Positions 33,542-34,662 of a stretch of DNA of 34,662 nucleotides are shown here, in pieces. The notes beneath the pieces are model-generated. The model was not told the DNA's origin, did no database searches, and saw only the letters and a list, made by a program, of their open reading frames with translations. The DNA is from an uncultured Arachnia sp. (GTDB taxonomy: Bacteria; Actinomycetota; Actinomycetes; Propionibacteriales; Propionibacteriaceae). Position 1 is the stretch's first letter; every line of letters starts with the position of its first letter. The stretch spans positions 1-34,662 of the forward strand of contig CANLTJ010000015.1 of the NCBI GenBank assembly GCA_947493995.1, written 5' to 3'. A program made the position numbers and the translations under genes.

Positions 33542-34662
33542 ATGAAGTTCCGGGGGATCAGGTCGCTTGTCGCGTCCGTGTCCTCAGTCGCGGCAATGGC
33601 GCTGATTGTCTCGCTCGGCACCCAGCCGAACAATCTGTCGGCTGTCCCGCTTACCTCCGATGGGCAGCCCCGGGCTTCGTATGCCGTCAGCACTGCCGCA
33701 CCCACACTTCCCACGCTTCCTGACGGCAGACTGGTGCCTGCCGCACACGGGGCACCGCAAGGAGCTGAGGGTGAGCAGGCCCCAGGGGCTACCTCCGCCG
33801 CCAGCTCCCGGGTTCCCGAAGAGGCTCCGGGCGAGGACACCACCGTCCTCACCGTTCCCACTGTCGTGCCGACGGCCCCCATTCCGCAGGTGATCCCGAC
33901 CACCACCGAGCCCGAGGCAGGGACACTGCTCTCCATGCCGCTGGCCGGTCGCAAGACCTCCCGCTTCGGAATGAGATTTCACCCCATCCGACACGTCTGG
34001 AAGCTTCACTCCGGGCTTGACCTCGCCGCTCCCTGCGGCACCCCCGTGGGTGCAGCCGCCGGCGGCACGGTGACGAAGGCCGGGTGGGCAGGTGGCAACG
34101 GCATCCAGGTGAAGGTGGATCACGGTACGATTGCCGGCCACCGCGTCGTCACCACGTACAACCACCTGTCTGCCATCGGCGTGAGCGTCGGACAGAAGGT
34201 GGCGGTGCATCAGGGTGTGGGTCGCGTGGGCAACACCGGATTCTCCACCGGGTGTCACCTGCACTTCGAGGTCATTGCTGACGGAAAGTTCACCAACCCG
34301 GAACCTTGGCTGAACGGGACCAGCGTCGCCGTGGACACAGCCGCCATGGTGGCTGGACGTCCAGGCGCCCCGACTACGGGAACGACTTCAGATGGGCAGG
34401 TGACGGCCGATCTGAGTACTGCACCCAGTGTTCCGGTGGAGCCGAGCGAGTCAACCGCTCCGAGCGAACCAGCTGATTCGAGTAGACCGGCCGATCCGAA
34501 TGCTGATCCAAGTGAGCCGGCCGATCCAAGCACCGATCCGAGCGAGCCGGCAGACCCAAGTGCCCCGGTGGATCCGACCACGGACCCGACGTTGCCGGTT
34601 GATCCGGCTACTGATCCGACCACGGATCCGACGGTGCCGGTTGATCCGGCTACTGATCCGAC
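33542..34662 (+). CDS. Secreted M23-family peptidoglycan endopeptidase, 3'-truncated by the window
   Basis: At least 373 residues are visible. An N-terminal signal-like segment (FRGIRSLVASVSSVAAMALI) is followed by a Pro/Ala/Thr-rich linker. The M23 domain spans about residues 130-265. The Zn-binding and catalytic motifs HSGLD (His156, Asp160) and HLHFE (His239, His241) are present, so the enzyme should be active. The C-terminal part is a low-complexity tail of Pro, Asp, Ser and Thr that becomes a regular repeat and runs off the window. AGGAG lies six bases before the ATG. It probably cleaves peptidoglycan crossbridges outside the cell. It is divergent from cca. Confidence 0.9.
   Translation, partial: MKFRGIRSLVASVSSVAAMALIVSLGTQPNNLSAVPLTSDGQPRASYAVSTAAPTLPTLPDGRLVPAAHGAPQGAEGEQAPGATSAASSRVPEEAPGEDTTVLTVPTVVPTAPIPQVIPTTTEPEAGTLLSMPLAGRKTSRFGMRFHPIRHVWKLHSGLDLAAPCGTPVGAAAGGTVTKAGWAGGNGIQVKVDHGTIAGHRVVTTYNHLSAIGVSVGQKVAVHQGVGRVGNTGFSTGCHLHFEVIADGKFTNPEPWLNGTSVAVDTAAMVAGRPGAPTTGTTSDGQVTADLSTAPSVPVEPSESTAPSEPADSSRPADPNADPSEPADPSTDPSEPADPSAPVDPTTDPTLPVDPATDPTTDPTVPVDPATDP
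34593..34662 (+). repeat. 42-bp tandem repeat coding Pro/Asp/Thr tail of the M23 protein
   Basis: A 42-base unit beginning TGCCGGTTGATCCGGCTACT starts at 34593 and again at 34635, where it runs off the window. It encodes a 14-residue unit of the type PVDPATDPTTDPTV. Less regular versions of the same DP-rich sequence precede it from about 34440. The total copy number cannot be seen. Confidence 0.75.

Overview
The window looks like a chromosomal segment of a high-GC Gram-positive actinobacterium. The evidence is GC-rich coding sequence with strong G/C third-position bias, an actinobacterial Tad pilus locus with a CpaE/Ssd-type ATPase lacking the Walker lysine, a LysM-BTAD protein, a DUF6049 protein and a MurJ fused to a pseudokinase. 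A member of the Propionibacteriales is my best guess, but that is inference. I see no tRNA, rRNA, CRISPR array, insertion sequence or prophage.

Bases 1-4000 (minus strand): an MgtE magnesium channel, a DHA2-type MFS exporter and an N-formylglutamate amidohydrolase-like enzyme. Bases 4043-11844 (minus strand): a compact Tad/Flp pilus operon read cpaB > cpaE > cpaF > tadB > tadC > small pilin-like protein > LysM/BTAD membrane regulator. The cpaE gene carries a frameshift in this sequence. No prepilin peptidase and no TadE/TadF pseudopilins are present. Bases 12029-13821 (minus strand): a small conserved hypothetical, then an MBL-fold hydrolase cotranscribed with a TetR regulator. A long near-perfect hairpin lies between the hypothetical and the hydrolase.

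Bases 13967-20709 (plus strand): divergent from tetR are an MMPL/RND transporter with a degenerate ABC-ATPase-like tail and, overlapping by ATGA, a 1343-residue YhgE/Pip protein. The latter carries two long glycine/alanine heptad arrays and an ABC-2-like membrane domain. TetR-type inverted repeats sit in the shared promoter. This is the most unusual system in the window. Bases 20710-20950 hold a hairpin and a repeat array whose core also occurs at the left edge of the window.

Bases 20945-23584 (minus strand): a complete NodIJ/DrrAB-like ABC exporter with one ATPase and two permeases. Bases 23905-26281 (plus strand): glpF-glpK for glycerol uptake and phosphorylation, ending in a strong hairpin terminator. 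Bases 26448-33369 (minus strand): cca > DUF6049 > murJ-pseudokinase, a cluster usually found near oriC in actinobacteria. Bases 33542 to the end (plus strand): the start of a secreted M23 peptidase whose Pro/Asp/Thr-rich repeat tail runs off the window.
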